From positions 62,001-126,000 of the forward strand of contig NZ_JABJVM010000006.1 in assembly GCF_013820765.1 (NCBI RefSeq): a DNA stretch of 64,000 bases, written 5' to 3'. Of this stretch, positions 20,045 through 28,584 are shown in pieces. The notes under the pieces are model-generated. The model had not been told where the DNA came from and made no database searches. It saw only the letters and a list, made by a program, of their open reading frames with translations. The stretch comes from Paenilisteria rustica (GTDB lineage Bacteria; Bacillota; Bacilli; Lactobacillales; Listeriaceae). A program made the position numbers and the translations under genes. The first letter of the stretch is position 1. Each line of letters begins with the position of its first letter.

Positions 20045-21760
20045 ATGAAAAAGAAATTAATAGTAGTGGTTCTTATATTTTCTATGCTAATAGAGCCAAC
20101 AAGTTTTTTCGTTCATGCAGCCGAGGAATCACCTAATGAAATACATCAAACTTTACTAGGAAGCACAGCCACAGATGCTGAAACTGCTGTAAATGATTTG
20201 TTTATTGATAATGACCCCACCAAAGAACTCAAACCAACGACCGATCAAGTTGCAATTGATGCAGCGCAAGCACAGGTAAATGCGGTAACAGATGCAACAT
20301 TAAAAACAGCGCTACAAAAGAAACTTCAAAGAGCAAAAGACTTATTAGAAGTAGATGCAGCAAAAGCCTCCTTCCATGATTTTATCGTAACAGCGACTGG
20401 GTGGTCCGCACTAGTTGATGAGAGTCAAAGATTACGATTTTATTATACATTCTACCTCAATGATACTTATTGTTCCTCCTTTGACGGTGGCACAATGTAC
20501 TATGGCGGCCAAAAAGTGGTTGGAAACTATCGTAATATATATCAAGGTTTGAATCTGAAGGACGGCGATATTCTTAAAGCAACAGTAAAAGTGAACGACA
20601 AGTTTTACACCATACAAACCATCACTGTCGACAGAACCTATGATAATGCAAAAGCAGCAGCCGACGCCTTATTCATTGATAACAATCCCACCAACGAAAT
20701 CAAAACCGCAACAGACCAAAAAGCAATCGACGCCGCTAAAGTTTTGGTGGACAAAGTTACCGATCCAACAAAAAACGCAGAACTCAATGCTGAAATCGCC
20801 AAAGCTCAAGCTCAGTTCGATATGCGAACAGAGAAAGAGGCACCAACCGCAGATACGGTCATGCAAACGTTTGATAAAAACGCCGTAATCCCTGACGCTA
20901 GCACATTTTTGACTAACGTTCACGACAATGCAGATGACATTTTACCCAATAATATCACGATTAGTTATGTCACACCGCCAACGACAGCAAGCATCGGTGT
21001 TCGCACAACGCAAATCTCCATTAAAGATAGAGCTGGAAACACTACGATGAAAAATGTCAACTATATTGTCCAAGATGAGACGGTAGCGATCAAGGACAAC
21101 TACGTCATTCATAGTGACGATATCCAGCTACAAACAAGTGAGCTAGCAAATAAGACTCCCTCACAAATCGCCGAACTTCTTCGTCAAAAAGCGGGTGTGC
21201 AAGGCTGGGATAGCGCAACTGCGCAAGACATCACGAATCAAATAACCTCCGACTCCCCGACACCTCAAACTCCTGGCTCCTTCGAGATTACCTACAAACT
21301 CGGTACGGCAAGCATCACTTCCAACGTCGTGATTACAGATAATACAACCTTCAAGTTTACCGCGACACCGGCCGATTTAAATTTTGAAACAGCTGAGATT
21401 AATTCTAGCGAAACAACCATTGCCCGCGCAGATACGGATTGGAATATTGGCGTGACGGATGCGCGAAATAATGGCACAGATTGGTCTATCACCGCCACGG
21501 TCAACGGTCCTTTTACAGCCGCCGATATGAGCTCCAAAACATTAGCCGACGCGCTTACTTTTACGACAGCAACGACAGAAACTAGAATTCGAGATAACGA
21601 AGCCTTCACAATTTACAATGGCAAATCAGGCGCCCAAACAGATACTAACGTCCATTGGGCAAAAGATCAAGGCATCCGGATGAAAGTCAACACAACTGGC
21701 GTTAAAGCAGAAACGGATTATGCAACAAGTATTACGTGGACATTGAACGACACGCCGTAA
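20045..21760 (+). CDS. Secreted WxL-type surface protein with two Cry1Ac D-VI-like helical repeats
   Basis: A 571-residue exported protein. Signal peptide 1-26 (cut near VHA-AEE). Two copies of a helical module start with LFIDN-PT-E and continue DQ-AIDAA (about 49-100 and 213-265); this module is annotated in Listeria as toxin Cry1Ac domain D-VI related. A beta domain of about 100 residues lies between them, an Ig-like segment follows (about 270-345), and a C-terminal WxL-like domain ends with ITWTLNDTP. The first WxL motif is WSI rather than W-x-L. No LPXTG. It should bind peptidoglycan non-covalently. It is followed by a WxL gene in probable operon. Confidence 0.85.
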   Translation: MKKKLIVVVLIFSMLIEPTSFFVHAAEESPNEIHQTLLGSTATDAETAVNDLFIDNDPTKELKPTTDQVAIDAAQAQVNAVTDATLKTALQKKLQRAKDLLEVDAAKASFHDFIVTATGWSALVDESQRLRFYYTFYLNDTYCSSFDGGTMYYGGQKVVGNYRNIYQGLNLKDGDILKATVKVNDKFYTIQTITVDRTYDNAKAAADALFIDNNPTNEIKTATDQKAIDAAKVLVDKVTDPTKNAELNAEIAKAQAQFDMRTEKEAPTADTVMQTFDKNAVIPDASTFLTNVHDNADDILPNNITISYVTPPTTASIGVRTTQISIKDRAGNTTMKNVNYIVQDETVAIKDNYVIHSDDIQLQTSELANKTPSQIAELLRQKAGVQGWDSATAQDITNQITSDSPTPQTPGSFEITYKLGTASITSNVVITDNTTFKFTATPADLNFETAEINSSETTIARADTDWNIGVTDARNNGTDWSITATVNGPFTAADMSSKTLADALTFTTATTETRIRDNEAFTIYNGKSGAQTDTNVHWAKDQGIRMKVNTTGVKAETDYATSITWTLNDTP

Positions 21761-21893
21761 ATAAAAATGATTATAAAGGATGTGATGCTAAGGAAATCCC
21801 AGGATATTTCTTAACATGATAGGACAAAAGGCAAAACCAAGTGATCTCGGGGTAGCTCCATCAAATCCTGGCACTTTAAAGGAGAACTTTATA

Positions 21894-22634
21894 ATGACTT
21901 TCAAAAAATTCGCGGTAATCGGTTTAGTAACAGTTTCAGCAGTAGCAGCAACTTTAGGCATGGGTAATCACGCATCGGCCGCAGAAGTTGGCTCTGTCAC
22001 CACAAACGGTAAAGTGAAATTCACAAAACAAGCAGAAGGTAGCGTTACACCGCCAGTCAACCCACTAGATCCAGATAAAACAATCGATCCAGACGGCGGC
22101 GAAGGAACTGGAACAACAGGCCCGCTAAATATTGCTTATGTTTCATCGTTCGATTTTGGCACGCAAGAAATTTCTGGGGAAACAAAAACGTACAATGCTA
22201 AACTTGATACAGTCAAAGTGGACGGTCAAAACATCGAAGTTCCAAACAGCGTCCAAGTAGCGGATAACAGAGGTAATAACGCTGGGTGGAATCTAACCGT
22301 TTCACAAGGCGGTCAATTGAAAGATGGCTCTGCGCGTAACTTAGAAGGCGCACAAATCGCACTGAAAAAAGGAACTGCCGTTACCAAAACAGGAACAGGC
22401 GTAACCGCTCCGACATCCAATCAAAATATCACATTAAATCCAAACGGCACCGCATCTATGGTTATGAACGCTGGAGCAGATCAAGGTATGGGCCAATGGG
22501 TCAACAAATTTGGCGCAGACAACACAGCCGCAGTAGATGCCGTAACATTAACAGTCCCAGGTAAAAGCGCGAAATATGCCGATTCAGATTATACAACAAC
22601 GCTTACTTGGACACTTTCTGATACACCTGAATGA
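21894..22634 (+). CDS. WxL-domain cell-surface protein
   Basis: A 246-residue secreted protein. Signal peptide 1-29 (ends ASA-AEV), short Pro/Asp/Gly linker, then a full WxL domain with GWNLTVSQ near residue 145 and the closing TLTWTLSDTPE. WxL domains attach to peptidoglycan on the outside of low-GC Gram-positives. An in-frame ATG at 21816 is far upstream; ATG 21894 follows AAAGGAG at good spacing and opens the signal peptide. A small hairpin at about 21790-21812 lies between this gene and the upstream WxL gene and could alter their ratio. Confidence 0.9.
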   Translation: MTFKKFAVIGLVTVSAVAATLGMGNHASAAEVGSVTTNGKVKFTKQAEGSVTPPVNPLDPDKTIDPDGGEGTGTTGPLNIAYVSSFDFGTQEISGETKTYNAKLDTVKVDGQNIEVPNSVQVADNRGNNAGWNLTVSQGGQLKDGSARNLEGAQIALKKGTAVTKTGTGVTAPTSNQNITLNPNGTASMVMNAGADQGMGQWVNKFGADNTAAVDAVTLTVPGKSAKYADSDYTTTLTWTLSDTPE

Positions 22635-22675
22635 TTAATAGCAAAATGAGTCCAAGTCATCACTGAAAAATATAA

Positions 22676-22738
22676 AAGCAGGAATCCCTGTATAGAGCCA
22701 TTGCAACAATGGAGTATACGAGATTCCTGCTTATTTTT
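22676..22738. terminator. Bidirectional terminator, copy 2 of a repeated hairpin
   Basis: Same arms as the copy at 10274-10339 (AAAGCAGGAA ... TTCCTGCTT, then ATTTTTC and a shared TTCTAAAG tail). It again lies between convergent genes, here a WxL gene and the 144-residue membrane protein. Confidence 0.8.
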
Positions 22739-22742
22739 CATT

Positions 22743-23177
22743 CTAAAGCACATTCATCAGCCAAATAATAAAGAAAACGAGGAGAAACGTCGTTGTTCTC
22801 CAAAAAAACTTAGAGCCCTTCCAAACCAGCTGACCATTTGCCCCCTGTTGTTGCTCCCGATACGTTTCCACATCAAGACTAGCCGTCCCGTCCGTCAAAA
22901 TATTAACAACAATCGGCGCCTGATTCCGCGTATTTATTTTTTCACGCAACGGAAAACTATACTCCACCCCACGAATCGTGAAGTTCAGCTCACACACCGT
23001 TGAATTCGAAACAGGAAGATACAGACTCCGCCTCTCCCCAATTCGGAAAACATTCCCCCGCTGACGCTGATCCCCACTTACCAAATATGTATCAAAAAGT
23101 GTATGCCTTGTCTTATTTTCTATTTTTATCTCATGAGCAATCACCGGCCCAGCAAACAAATCCGTCAAATGAGACAT
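22743..23177 (-). CDS. Unknown C-terminally membrane-anchored protein
   Basis: A 144-residue protein I do not recognise. A mostly beta N-terminal region (1-115) is followed by basic residues and one hydrophobic helix at the very C-terminus (about 124-143), the layout of a tail-anchored protein. GTG 23186 abuts the ribosome site; ATG 23177 is nine bases from GAAGGGG and is preferred. A 53-residue ORF lies 21 bp upstream on the same strand. Confidence 0.7.
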   Translation of the reverse strand: MSHLTDLFAGPVIAHEIKIENKTRHTLFDTYLVSGDQRQRGNVFRIGERRSLYLPVSNSTVCELNFTIRGVEYSFPLREKINTRNQAPIVVNILTDGTASLDVETYREQQQGANGQLVWKGSKFFWRTTTFLLVFFIIWLMNVL

Positions 23178-23198
23178 GCTTTTCACCCCTTCAATAAT

Positions 23199-23360
23199 TT
23201 ACCCTTTTTTATTCCCGTAAAATTTATTACCATGATTCGGACATCTCATATGGTATCGAATGAATAATCCCAACCAAGACATAACTTCCCGACATAGCAC
23301 AATAGCCGTTGCGACCAACTCCCGCAAGGCTCCCCATAAACTTCCCCGCATACGCTTCAT
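23199..23360 (-). CDS. Possible small cationic protein, 53 residues
   Basis: An ORF of 53 codons that reads like a protein: a Trp/Leu-rich hydrophobic first half (LWGALRELVATAIVLC), then MRCPNHGNKF and a Lys-rich end. AAAAAGGG lies just before the ATG at 23360; the second ATG at 23351 has better spacing and would give 50 residues. It ends 21 bp before the tail-anchored gene and is probably in its transcript. No function recognised. Confidence 0.45.
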   Translation of the reverse strand: MKRMRGSLWGALRELVATAIVLCREVMSWLGLFIRYHMRCPNHGNKFYGNKKG

Positions 23361-23845
23361 CCCTTTTTGATTTTAGAATCATTTATAACAAAAGGATTCG
23401 AAGCAAGTTCACTACATAACATAGAAAACTACCTGAATCCTTGTCACGAAACCCTATCACATTCATCTCAAAAATTAGTGATTTTGTTTTTATTTAGCAA
23501 ATAAGACCCAAATATATCATTTTTATTTACTTAAGTGCTAGCCGAAGTAAGTTGTATGTTATATAATGGATTTAAGTCTTATTTTTCACTCATTAATTAG
23601 TTTTAACTTACTTTTCAAAAATTAATTCCACCAGAAAACGATTTCAGAAACTTAAAACTCTCATCTGGAAAAATTGTGTTGCCCATTTAGTCAGGCATCA
23701 ATTACCCAAATTAGTGGATCCATCATGTGTATTTCACCCCTCTGCTGTTCAACCATTACATGTTCATATTATAGCTATTCTATATAGAATTGTTGTTTTT
23801 GTTCCTTATTTCCATCAATTCACATTAAAAATTGGAGGCGTTATC
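23361..23845. other. AT-rich intergenic region between divergent genes
   Basis: No convincing gene. It contains an interrupted inverted repeat AAGGATTC ... GAATCCTT (about 23392-23438) and a TATAAT at 23562-23567. No clear short hydrophobic peptide gene of the SHP type was found next to the Rgg regulator, although two very short ORFs exist without good ribosome sites. Confidence 0.4.
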
Positions 23846-24718
23846 ATGAATTTTGGAGCGACCATTAAGAAAATTAGAAAAGATAAAAATCTAACACAGA
23901 AAGAGTTATCCGATGGTATACTTACACGCTCACACCTTTCTCAGATTGAGACCAATAATTATTTTCCATCGTATGATAAATTTTTCTTACTTCTTGATAG
24001 ATTAAATGTTGTTTTTGAAGAATTCCTTTTTATTCAAAATGATCAAAAGATGCACTTTAAACAGCAAATACGCTCAAAGATTAGTGAAGCCGCAAACTTG
24101 AATGACACAGAAAAACTTAAAAATTTGGCTGTTACAGCTAAAGACTTGCACGAAAAAACTGAAGATATTACTTACTATCACTATATGTTAATCTGTAAAG
24201 CTTTGATTTCATATAGCGTGACACATACAGTTAACGATGAGATGATTCAATTTGTGAATCCTATCAAGGAATATTTATTCAAGATGGATAACTGGTATTT
24301 GTATGAACTAAAATTATTTAATAATATTATCTACTCTTTAACAGTAGAGGAAGCTTTGTTATTTTCTCGTACTTCCTTAAAACGCCTAGATAACTTTCAA
24401 TATTTTATGGAATTCCAGCACACAGAACAGCATATTTATTTGAATTTATCCACACTTTGCATGGAATATGAAGATTTTGATGCTGCTAAGAATTTTGCGG
24501 AAACAGCAATTGAAAAAGCAAAAAAGTATACCCTTGTATATGAGAAAGTTTGTTCAGAAATGAATCACGCTATTGCCTGCCTCAAAATTGGACAAGATTT
24601 ACAGGCATATGAAACCATAAGGAAAAATATGCTCATCATCAATTATTTAGATTTTAATAGCTTACATTCACATTTTTCAAAGCTTCTGGAGAAGTTTAAA
24701 ATTGAAGTGGAAATTTAA
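23846..24718 (+). CDS. Rgg/MutR-family transcriptional regulator
   Basis: A 290-residue regulator. The N-terminal HTH_3 is clear (FGATIKKIRKDKNLTQKELS, then LSQIE), followed by a long all-helical TPR-like domain (about 70-290), as in Rgg/GadR/MutR proteins that bind short peptide pheromones. An in-frame ATG at 23714 is discarded because ATG 23846 follows GGAGG and opens the HTH. Low GC compared with the metabolic operons suggests acquired DNA. Members often control bacteriocin genes; a secreted-protein/2-TM pair lies 0.6 kb downstream. Confidence 0.88.
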   Translation: MNFGATIKKIRKDKNLTQKELSDGILTRSHLSQIETNNYFPSYDKFFLLLDRLNVVFEEFLFIQNDQKMHFKQQIRSKISEAANLNDTEKLKNLAVTAKDLHEKTEDITYYHYMLICKALISYSVTHTVNDEMIQFVNPIKEYLFKMDNWYLYELKLFNNIIYSLTVEEALLFSRTSLKRLDNFQYFMEFQHTEQHIYLNLSTLCMEYEDFDAAKNFAETAIEKAKKYTLVYEKVCSEMNHAIACLKIGQDLQAYETIRKNMLIINYLDFNSLHSHFSKLLEKFKIEVEI

Positions 24719-24747
24719 GCTTGCTATCTCTATATCGTCACCAAATA

Positions 24748-24796
24748 AAAACGATGATTACTACGCTTATTCACGCTAGCAGCCATCGTTTCTATT
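24748..24796 (+). terminator. Terminator of the Rgg-type gene
   Basis: Arms AAACGATG and CATCGTTT with an inner ACGC/GCGT-like pairing, then TCTATTTAT. It lies 30 bp after the stop codon. Confidence 0.65.
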
Positions 24797-24948
24797 TATA
24801 CATCTCCTAAACAAATCATCTACATAATGTGCCTAAACAATATTGGGTTACAATACTTTTGAATTATGAAATTAGCTCGTTACTCTGCCATACCCAAAAC
24901 ATGAAAAACCTTCGTAGTTTCCTTATCATGGTTCATAAATACAGAATA

Positions 24949-25195
24949 TCAACGGAACGAAAATGCCCATAGGCACACGCATATTAGTGCCTTATTTCGA
25001 GGTAATGTCTGTGTTTTTTTGCAGATTTTCGTGTATTAATCGCTCGATATAAAGAATCCTAGGATATGCCGGTGCGTGTAATAATCTCTTTAATGGAATA
25101 ATTTTCACTATCATATATTCTTAAAGAGACTGATAATTTTTCTTCATCTTATTTTTACTAGTTCGAGTTTTTGTTTTCTATGGGCTTTTTCGTTC
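24949..25195 (-). pseudogene. Relic of a serine recombinase DNA-binding region
   Basis: Minus-strand codons can be joined across one frameshift and one stop into a short coding relic. It contains KEIITRTGIS followed by DSLYRAIN, which resembles the C-terminal helix-turn-helix of resolvases and invertases (SIKEI-x-TGISR-x-TLYRA). The N-terminal catalytic part is missing and no intact gene remains. It suggests a former mobile element here. The assignment rests on this short motif only. Confidence 0.35.
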
Positions 25196-25264
25196 CATGA
25201 CTACTCTGGGGAAACCCTTCAATTCAAAGCATTTTAATCGCCATATAATGCGTCTCTACAACAC

Positions 25265-25293
25265 AAAAACTAGATACCTCTAAGGATATCTAG
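25265..25293 (-). terminator. Terminator after the secreted-protein gene
   Basis: The stem CTAGATA/TATCTAG with short loop is followed on the minus strand by TTTTTGTG. It lies 55 bp beyond the stop at 25348. Confidence 0.55.
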
Positions 25294-25347
25294 CTCATTG
25301 GTCTTTTTTATAGCCATATTTTTAGTACATTTTTGCAGTACTTAGAA

Positions 25348-25970
25348 TTATGCCCCAGTTCTCGCAATCGTATTCCTCTTGCTTTGAATAACTTTTCCGG
25401 TAGTAGCGTTTCTAACTACAATTATAGTATAACCAGCATATGTACCGGTAGGTTTATTTGCAAAATATACATACGTTATTACTTTAATTGGATATTGCGC
25501 CCCTACTTTTCCTGTGAACAGTTGTTTAACAATTGCTGATCCTCCCATAATTGTTAGAACCGCTCCTACTGTTTTACCAACAACACCTAATGTTCCTGCA
25601 CCCAATCCAACAATAAATTTCGCTAGTTCATTCGCAGCTTGTTCTTGATTTTGTACCTTAATAGATTTAGTATCGATCTTTGATGATTTCAAGTAATGCC
25701 CCGAAATCGCTTTTGAGCAGTGACTCCACTGTTATCAACAGGAACATTTGCCCGCAATAATGGATTGCTTGGTAATACCGCAATCTCTTCTGGAACATCG
25801 TACTCTATTGCTCTATTTTCACTTTCTAAGCTATAGAATATTTCTTCCCCATTTAATTGGTTCTCTTCCTGTTCAACCGCTTCGCTAGCATTAACAAATG
25901 TTGGTAATATCGTTGTTAGTACCAAGGTGCTAGCAAGTACGACAGGTATAAAAATTTTATTCTTTTTCAT
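25348..25970 (-). pseudogene. Secreted protein (bacteriocin-like?), interrupted by one missing base
   Basis: Two adjacent frames make one protein of about 206 residues. The first part has a signal peptide (MKKNKIFIPVVLAS..., cut near NASEA) and an acidic propeptide-like stretch. The second has a Gly/Val/Ala-rich hydrophobic segment (FIVGLGAGTLGVVGKTVGAV) and a beta-rich, Tyr/Thr-rich end. Restoring one G in the run at 25699-25702 joins the frames without loss. An ATG at 26081 lies too far upstream; ATG 25970 follows GGAG. The divergent 2-TM gene and the Rgg regulator suggest an antibacterial peptide with immunity, but I do not recognise the family. Confidence 0.6.
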
Positions 25971-26066
25971 TTCCAAACATCTCCTTTTTATGTTAATATA
26001 GATAATATAACATAATAGTATATTAAAATGCAATACTCTAAATATTTTAACTTGGAAGGTGATCTT

Positions 26067-26267
26067 ATGAACATTAAGCAATTTGTGAAATCTAACTGGC
26101 TCCTCATTCTGGGGTTAATCTTTTTTATCGCAATATTTTCTTACGTTAGCTTTACTAGCCAATTTTTTTATTATCTATTAGTGAGTGGTGCAGGTATGTT
26201 AACTTTTATATTAATGATGTTAATAGACTACTGGAAGAATAAAGACAAGTATAGAAGAATTACCTAA
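26067..26267 (+). CDS. Small two-helix membrane protein (candidate immunity protein)
   Basis: A 66-residue protein with two transmembrane helices (about 10-29 and 34-56), short cytosolic-type charged ends (NKDKYRR at the C-terminus) and no other motif. ATG 26067 is preceded by GAAGGTG. It is divergent from the secreted-protein gene with about 96 bp between starts, very AT-rich. Size, topology and position fit a bacteriocin immunity protein, which is inference. Confidence 0.6.
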   Translation: MNIKQFVKSNWLLILGLIFFIAIFSYVSFTSQFFYYLLVSGAGMLTFILMMLIDYWKNKDKYRRIT

Positions 26268-26320
26268 AGTAGATTAAGAAGCCCTATCAATGATTCTTCC
26301 ATTCCCAATAAGAGCAAAAA

Positions 26321-26646
26321 AGAGTCTAGGACAAACTCCCATGTCAGCTTACGCTGACACCAATCACAATGAAAAAAAGCTATCGACCTACAACTGTTTT
26401 TCTATCATAATAGAGATAGAGGAATAAGTTGTAGGTCGATGGCTTATTGAGGTTCTCCAAAACCTCGCGGGACAAACTGAACCGTCATGCTCATTTGTAC
26501 CATTCATTACGCTTTCAAGCATGCGTATAAAAACGCGAGATAAAGCAAAAACGCCCTTCCCTTTACTTCGGGTAGGGCGAAAAATTTTGCTTTACACAAA
26601 TCGAGCGAAAGCGTTTGTATTCGGGTTATGCCCCAGACCCTTTTTA
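26321..26646. repeat. MITE-like or structured non-coding element with imperfect terminal inverted repeats
   Basis: About 330 bp without a gene. The left end AAAAAGAGTCTAGGACAAAC and the reverse complement of the right end, AAAAAGGGTCTGGGGCATAA, agree at most positions. Inside are a 14-bp perfect stem ATCGACCTACAACT ... AGTTGTAGGTCGAT (about 26373-26429) and a second hairpin AAAGCAAAA-CGCCCT ... AGGGCG-TTTTGCTTT (about 26543-26593). A second GGGACAAACT occurs near 26470. The right end followed by TTTTT may also terminate transcription. The motif GGGACAtAAC recurs at 10241-10250. Confidence 0.6.
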
Positions 26647-26709
26647 CTATTGCCTCTTCACGTCTATACTATCCCATCAAGATAAGGATTCAGAGTATCT
26701 AATCACTAA

Positions 26710-27345
26710 TTATTTTATCCAAGCATAACCATACGGTGGCAAATCATATTTCCCATCGCGAATCTGTTCACCTGTTAACAGATTTTCCATACCCGCTGTC
26801 TCAATCGTAACTACCTGGTCGCTCACATTTGTGTAGCAATAAACATCGCCTCTTTTCAGTGCGAAAACATGGCTATCACTCGGGATAACTTCTTGTGGTT
26901 GATATGGATCGAACGCGGCTTCTGCTTGTCGGACTTTCGCCAATTTCTCGAGTCCTGTAAAAATAGCTTGGCGATAGGGGTTCGTTTCTAGTTCGCTTTG
27001 TAGTGTCGCTAAATCTAGTTTTTCACGGTTGATTCGTCTTGGGATTCCGGATGTTTCGGCGGCTTTTTTGTCGTTTCTTGAGCCGAATAGGGAATGATAG
27101 TAAATGGCTGGGACGCCCATGACGGAGAAGAGGATGTGATGGGCGGCGAGCATTTTTTGAATCGCTTGTTCGTCGGATTCGCCGGTGTTGCGTAGGGCAT
27201 CGCTGTAATTGATGTTTAGTTCGTAGATGGATTTGCTGCCATCTGGATTGTTTTTATAGGAAATTTGACCGTCGTTTTGGATGACTTTTTCGGCTAGTTT
27301 TTCGCGGTCGGTGTCGGTTAGAATGCCTTCTGTTGGCGCATACAA
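26710..27345 (-). pseudogene. Duplicated 3' fragment of the GH13_18 phosphorylase gene
   Basis: About 208 residues identical, apart from roughly five substitutions, to the C-terminal third of the intact gene at 28585-30243. Homology starts abruptly at PTEGILTDTD and continues through the shared stop codon and a few bases beyond. There is no ribosome site or catalytic centre, so it cannot work alone. The two copies are direct repeats about 1.9 kb apart and flank two small anchored-protein genes. Confidence 0.85.
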
Positions 27346-27427
27346 TTGGAACCCTACTAGAAAGATGCCGAACACCAGAACTTGGCGAGCAGCATCTTAT
27401 TTTGTGCTTAATTTGATTTTAAATAGC

Positions 27428-27775
27428 TTACTTCAACGGTGGATATTTCACGTCTTTATCATTCTGCCCCGATCCATATTTAAACACCAGTAGAGATATA
27501 TGATGTGGATAAGAAAACTTTTTATCGTAATTATATTCATAAGTCATCTCTGGGTCATCCTTCAACTTTACCGTAGCAACATATCCTCCGCCCTTCCAAT
27601 CTTTTTTCATCTTCTCTGACTTTACATGATCATCAGATAGTCCCTGTTCTTGCATATAAGCGTTGACTGCATTTGTGGCCGTGTATTTTGGAATAGCAAA
27701 GAAAAATATATAACCTCCAATGCATAAAATAAATATAATTCCTAGTGTTAACCATAAATTTCGATGCTTCTTCAT
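27428..27775 (-). CDS. Small membrane-anchored protein, DUF3139-like
   Basis: 115 residues: one N-terminal hydrophobic helix (about 8-28), then an exported, lysine-rich domain with KKDWKGGGYVATVKL and a tyrosine-rich YEYNYDKKFSY. The layout fits the DUF3139 family. The ATG at 27775 starts one base after the stop of the upstream gene, so the two are co-translated. Function unknown; such proteins occur near secreted toxins as possible immunity factors. Confidence 0.7.
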   Translation of the reverse strand: MKKHRNLWLTLGIIFILCIGGYIFFFAIPKYTATNAVNAYMQEQGLSDDHVKSEKMKKDWKGGGYVATVKLKDDPEMTYEYNYDKKFSYPHHISLLVFKYGSGQNDKDVKYPPLK

Positions 27776-27776
27776 T

Positions 27777-28201
27777 TTAATTCACTTCACTTTCCATGAA
27801 TGACTTCCAATGGTTTATTTTTAATTTCATAACACCCTTTGTATTATTTTTTTCGACTAATTCTATGTCATTACTTCCAAATGCCCAAACTTCATTTGTT
27901 TTCCATTTAACTGATGCTCCAGCCTTCCAGCCCTTATTATTATTCAAATAAAAAAAGTAATTACGATTTCCCGTAGCATCCTTCTGGTTTGCTGGTGCTT
28001 TATAAAAAGTAATCTCATTTACTTCCTTTTTTCTGGTGTAAGGTATCCCTTTGCAAATTCCTTTGCTATTTTATTTTCGATTTTCCTGTCTCTTATCAGC
28101 GCTTCTTCGTTCGTCTTATTCATATAGAGTTTGCCTCCTACCAATATAATAACGATAACAGTTACAATCAAAATCAACCATATATATTTTTTACGCATCA
28201 T
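27777..28201 (-). pseudogene. Small membrane-anchored protein with one-base frameshift
   Basis: An N-terminal helix (MRKKYIWLILIVTVIVIILVGG) is followed by a charged region ending LTPEKRK-stop. Restoring one A to the run of six at 28027-28032 gives PEKKEVNEITFYKAP and continues for about 80 residues to the stop at 27777, making about 141 residues. The restored frame contains NYFFYLNNNKGWKAG and KWKTNEVWAFG. It may be a DUF1433-like anchored protein, weakly. TAGGGGA precedes the ATG at 28201. Paired with the DUF3139-like gene. Confidence 0.65.
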
Positions 28202-28446
28202 ACATCCCCTAGTTACATCATAATAAAAGCGTGCTCTCGGAAAAATTCCTGGATTAGCTGTAATGTCTCTACTACCAAACGTTAACATACCTCGAATTTT
28301 TTGTAAACGATTGCCTTATTGCATGTATGTACGTGTTCCTTCAATCACCAGTGAAAGATTATCATTTATCCGCTAATTATTTTCTTTCCTAGCAAAAACA
28401 AGATTTCTTCCTCTCTTTTATGTCATAAAAAGAACCCACTACCTAA
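28202..28446. other. Intergenic region upstream of the small anchored-protein pair
   Basis: No gene seen. It should carry the minus-strand promoter for the pair; several AT-rich hexamers are present but none is convincing. Confidence 0.35.
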
Positions 28447-28473
28447 AGAAACCTTGCTTTATCGCAAGGTTTC
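28447..28473. terminator. Terminator after the GH13_18 gene
   Basis: A perfect stem AAGAAACCTTGC / GCAAGGTTTCTT with a 3-6 base loop. It lies 110 bp beyond the phosphorylase stop. Confidence 0.75.
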
Positions 28474-28584
28474 TTCTATAACACGGTTATCTATTTCTAT
28501 TTTTTATAAGCATTTTCGATACGACTTATAGCCATCACCTAAAAAAGCTTCTCCCATCGACCAAAAATTTTTACCTATCACTAA

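Noticed and set aside
23565-23624. Short hydrophobic ORF (MDLSLIFHSLISF...) upstream of the Rgg gene as a pheromone peptide candidate
   Set aside because: It has no ribosome site and no typical SHP ending; AT-rich DNA gives such ORFs by chance.
26710-27375. 221-codon frame as an independent gene
   Set aside because: It is the 3' part of the GH13_18 gene duplicated without start, ribosome site or active-site residues.
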